Positions 61,783-64,000 of a stretch of DNA of 64,000 nucleotides are shown here, piece by piece. The stretch covers positions 212,528 to 276,527 of the forward strand of contig NZ_CABVHJ010000004.1 in assembly GCF_902497745.1 (NCBI RefSeq), written 5' to 3'. Under the pieces are notes generated by a model. It ran no database searches, had not been told where the DNA came from, and was given only the letters and a program-made list of their open reading frames with translations. Within the stretch, counting starts at the first letter, position 1, and each line of letters opens with the position of its first letter. The translations under genes were made by a program, and so were the position numbers. The stretch comes from Pseudomonas fluorescens (GTDB lineage: Bacteria; Pseudomonadota; Gammaproteobacteria; Pseudomonadales; Pseudomonadaceae).

Positions 61783-61974
61783 GCTTTTGGGGTGTTCCCA
61801 ACCCACGCACCAACTTGTTACCGAACGCCCCAGCGTGGCGCAAAACCACGCTCACGTAACAAAGTCCCGTCGCCCTAAATCATCCCCACGAAAAATTTCA
61901 TCCACGCCCGAACCCTTGATTCAGGCGCTCTCCAGCCCTGGCCGCAATTTTTCTTGAACGACCCTCCAACAAGT

Positions 61975-61990
61975 TGGCCGCTTGATTGCA
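61975..61990 (+). promoter_or_regulatory. Sigma-54 (-24/-12) promoter for hutU
   Basis: TGGCCGCTTGATTGCA keeps TGGC and TTGCA with exact GG-N10-GC spacing, differing from the consensus at positions 5-7. The expected start is about 62001. Hut operons of this group are activated by CbrB and NtrC, both sigma-54 activators. Confidence 0.75.
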
Positions 61991-61994
61991 TATG

Positions 61995-62008
61995 CTTGTA
62001 TGTACAAG
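61995..62008. promoter_or_regulatory. HutC operator at the hutU start site
   Basis: CTTGTATGTACAAG is a near-perfect palindrome of the HutC type. It begins 5 bases after the -12 element and covers the expected +1, so bound HutC would block initiation. Confidence 0.85.
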
Positions 62009-62140
62009 TAAAGACGTATGCGTATGAGTCGCTTGAGACTCTCCGCAGCGTCCACTGATTCGCTTGTCGCGCATCGAAGCGCACAGGCTGCTTGCCCACT
62101 GCCAGGGTTGGTTTGAATTGATCGCTGAGGAGTCTTTTTC

Positions 62141-63823
62141 GTGACTGACAATAAGCCTACAAAGTTTCGCAACGTTGAGATCCGTGCCGCCCGCGGCAAC
62201 AAGCTGACCGCCAAGAGCTGGCTGACCGAAGCGCCGCTGCGCATGCTGATGAACAATCTCGACCCGGAAGTCGCCGAGAACCCGAAAGAGCTGGTTGTCT
62301 ACGGTGGTATCGGTCGCGCCGCGCGTAACTGGGAGTGCTACGACAAGATCGTCGAAAGCCTGACCAACCTGAACGACGACGAGACCCTACTGGTGCAATC
62401 CGGCAAGCCGGTCGGCGTGTTCAAGACCCACAGCAACGCCCCGCGCGTACTGATCGCCAACTCCAACCTCGTACCGCACTGGGCGAGCTGGGAACACTTC
62501 AACGAACTCGACGCCAAAGGCCTGGCCATGTACGGCCAGATGACCGCCGGCAGCTGGATCTACATCGGCAGCCAGGGCATCGTGCAAGGCACCTACGAAA
62601 CCTTCGTTGAAGCCGGTCGCCAGCACTACAACGACAACCTCACCGGCAAGTGGGTGTTGACCGCTGGCCTCGGTGGCATGGGCGGCGCACAACCTCTGGC
62701 GGCAACCCTGGCCGGCGCTTGCTCGCTGAACATCGAATGCCAACAAGTGAGCATCGATTTCCGCCTGAAAAGCCGTTACGTCGATGAGCAAGCCAAAGAC
62801 CTCGACGACGCCCTGGCGCGCATCGATAAATACACCAAGGAAGGCAAGGCGATCTCCATTGCCCTGCTGGGTAACGCCGCAGAAATCCTCCCGGAACTGG
62901 TCAAGCGTGGCGTGCGCCCGGACATGGTCACCGACCAGACCAGCGCCCACGACCCGCTCAACGGTTACCTGCCTGCCGGCTGGACCTGGGACGAATACCG
63001 CGCCCGCGCCAAGACCGAACCGGCTGCTGTAATCAAAGCCGCCAAACAGTCGATGGCCGTGCACGTCAAAGCCATGCTGGAATTCCAGAAGCAAGGCATT
63101 CCGACCTTCGACTACGGCAACAACATCCGTCAGATGGCGCAGGAAGAAGGCGTCGAAAACGCGTTCGATTTCCCGGGTTTCGTACCGGCCTACATCCGTC
63201 CGCTGTTCTGCCGTGGCATCGGCCCGTTCCGCTGGGCTGCACTGTCAGGTGATCCGCAAGACATCTACAAAACCGACGCCAAGGTCAAAGAGCTGATCCC
63301 GAACGACGCGCACCTGCACAACTGGCTGGACATGGCCCGCGAGCGCATCAGCTTCCAGGGTTTGCCGGCGCGGATCTGCTGGGTCGGCCTGGGCCTGCGC
63401 GCCAAGCTCGGTCTGGCCTTCAACGAAATGGTCCGCAGCGGCGAGCTGTCGGCGCCAATCGTGATCGGTCGCGACCACCTCGACTCCGGCTCGGTCGCCA
63501 GCCCGAACCGCGAAACCGAATCGATGCAGGATGGCTCCGACGCCGTGTCCGACTGGCCACTGCTTAACGCACTGCTCAACACCGCGAGTGGCGCGACCTG
63601 GGTTTCCCTGCACCACGGCGGCGGCGTCGGCATGGGCTTCTCGCAGCACTCGGGCATGGTGATTGTCTGCGACGGTACGGACGAAGCGGCCGAGCGCATT
63701 GCGCGCGTGCTGCACAACGACCCGGCCACCGGTGTCATGCGTCACGCCGATGCCGGCTACCAGATCGCCATCGACTGCGCCAAGGAACAGGGCCTGAACC
63801 TGCCGATGATTACCGGTAAATAA
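62141..63823 (+). CDS. hutU: Urocanate hydratase
   Basis: 560 aa, GTG start at 62141 with GAGGAG upstream. It converts urocanate to imidazolonepropionate with bound NAD+. Family blocks are [15 protein letters not shown], the NAD-binding [36 protein letters not shown] and the Cys-containing [25 protein letters not shown]. The C-terminal [15 protein letters not shown] is conserved. Complete and typical length. It is the first structural gene of the main hut unit after hutCD. Confidence 0.97.
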   Translation: MTDNKPTKFRNVEIRAARGNKLTAKSWLTEAPLRMLMNNLDPEVAENPKELVVYGGIGRAARNWECYDKIVESLTNLNDDETLLVQSGKPVGVFKTHSNAPRVLIANSNLVPHWASWEHFNELDAKGLAMYGQMTAGSWIYIGSQGIVQGTYETFVEAGRQHYNDNLTGKWVLTAGLGGMGGAQPLAATLAGACSLNIECQQVSIDFRLKSRYVDEQAKDLDDALARIDKYTKEGKAISIALLGNAAEILPELVKRGVRPDMVTDQTSAHDPLNGYLPAGWTWDEYRARAKTEPAAVIKAAKQSMAVHVKAMLEFQKQGIPTFDYGNNIRQMAQEEGVENAFDFPGFVPAYIRPLFCRGIGPFRWAALSGDPQDIYKTDAKVKELIPNDAHLHNWLDMARERISFQGLPARICWVGLGLRAKLGLAFNEMVRSGELSAPIVIGRDHLDSGSVASPNRETESMQDGSDAVSDWPLLNALLNTASGATWVSLHHGGGVGMGFSQHSGMVIVCDGTDEAAERIARVLHNDPATGVMRHADAGYQIAIDCAKEQGLNLPMITGK

Positions 63824-63834
63824 ACGCACAACCC

Positions 63835-63923
63835 TGTGGGAGCGAGCCTGCGCGCGAATGCGGTCTGTCAGCCAGCCACATGTTGAATGTGCTGACGCCT
63901 TCGCGAGCAGGCTCGCTCCCACA
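63835..63923. repeat. REP doublet 8
   Basis: TGTGGGAGCGAGCCTGCGCG and the inverted GCAGGCTCGCTCCCACA flank a spacer with CTGTCAG and CTGACG. It separates hutU from the next gene. Confidence 0.9.
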
Positions 63924-63976
63924 GTAGTGCGCAAGACGCGCAGTGAACTCGAATAACAATCCACAGAGGTTGAATC

Positions 63977-64000
63977 ATGGCTGTCAACACCGATCGTGCA
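63977..64000 (+). CDS. Start of the next hut-region gene, truncated
   Basis: Only eight codons are present, ATG GCT GTC AAC ACC GAT CGT GCA. A ribosome site AGAGGT lies 7 bases upstream. By position it should be another hut gene, such as a permease or histidase, but the sequence is too short to identify it. Confidence 0.55.

Larger units (their letters stand above)
61692..62140. other. Control region before hutU
   Basis: 449 bases. It holds a perfect long inverted repeat (61703-61782), a sigma-54 promoter (61975-61990) and a HutC operator (61995-62008), listed separately. The short frames here lack gene features. Confidence 0.75.

Noticed and set aside
1..64000. CRISPR arrays, prophage genes or insertion sequences
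   Set aside because: Regularly spaced direct repeats with unique spacers, transposases, integrases or phage structural genes were not seen; the repeats present are REP-like, composite or the three-unit tandem array.

Overview
The window is a stretch of chromosome from a Pseudomonas of the fluorescens group. Evidence: high-GC coding sequence, the hut, his, ntrBC-glnA-thiI-typA and mutY-yggX gene orders, many GTGGGAGCGAGC-type REP doublets, and Pseudomonas-restricted families such as KQQKR-type small proteins, DUF4124, DUF2339/DUF3999 and a dermonecrotic-toxin-like LRR protein. No phage, IS element, CRISPR array or rRNA was seen. There is one tRNA gene, tRNA-Phe(GAA).

Layout. 1-2001: a polar amino-acid ABC transporter read leftward (ATPase, binding protein, permease cut by the window edge). 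2446-3947: a sigma-54 promoter and a GabP-type permease. 4047-11108: an accessory-looking block with a 56-residue protein carrying a VapB-like tail, two tandem paralogous small proteins, two alpha/beta hydrolases, an internally deleted DUF1016 nuclease, a secreted protein, a YceK-type lipoprotein, and a tightly coupled operon of an AsnO/VioC-like 2-oxoglutarate oxygenase, a TSUP carrier, a hydrolase and a small membrane protein. 11690-15911: tRNA-Phe, then yggX, mutY, asmA-like and a PanM/PanZ-like acetyltransferase. 16136-17800: an OFA-type MFS carrier. 18074-21126: hisB-hisH-DUF2164-hisA-hisF. 21180-25132: a lipoprotein trypsin-like protease, an orphan binding protein and a Vps62/DUF946-like protein. 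25250-31795: yibQ-like, ctpA, envC and gpmI facing yibN-like, grxC and secB, the same arrangement as in E. coli. 31920-35000: trmL, a small membrane-anchored protein and an LRR effector-like protein followed by a three-unit tandem repeat. 35658-44976: ntrC, ntrB, two DUF4124 proteins, glnA, thiI and typA. 45294-55568: a YkgJ protein, glgP, DUF2339-DUF3999, fbp and a DUF924 protein. 55739-58768: an amino-acid chemoreceptor, a small lipoprotein and a lipocalin. 58891-64000: the start of the hut regulon (hutF facing hutC-hutD, then hutU and the first codons of the next gene).

How the genes work together. Nitrogen supply is the main theme: amino-acid uptake, GABA uptake, NtrBC control of glutamine synthetase, histidine synthesis and histidine degradation. 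Sigma-54 -24/-12 elements can be read in front of gabP, glnA and hutU. At hutU a HutC-type palindrome lies just downstream of the -12 element, across the expected start site. The envC/ctpA/yibQ and yibN/grxC/secB sets concern envelope division and protein export.

The most unusual items are: the LRR protein with a C-terminal Myc-like nuclear-localisation motif and a NEL-like region lacking a catalytic cysteine; the oxygenase-TSUP-hydrolase operon; the VapB-like toxin-binding tail without a DNA-binding domain; the internally deleted DUF1016 nuclease; and three copies of a roughly 150-220 bp composite repeat, all at convergent gene ends. Every functional statement rests on reading motifs by eye; no database search was run.
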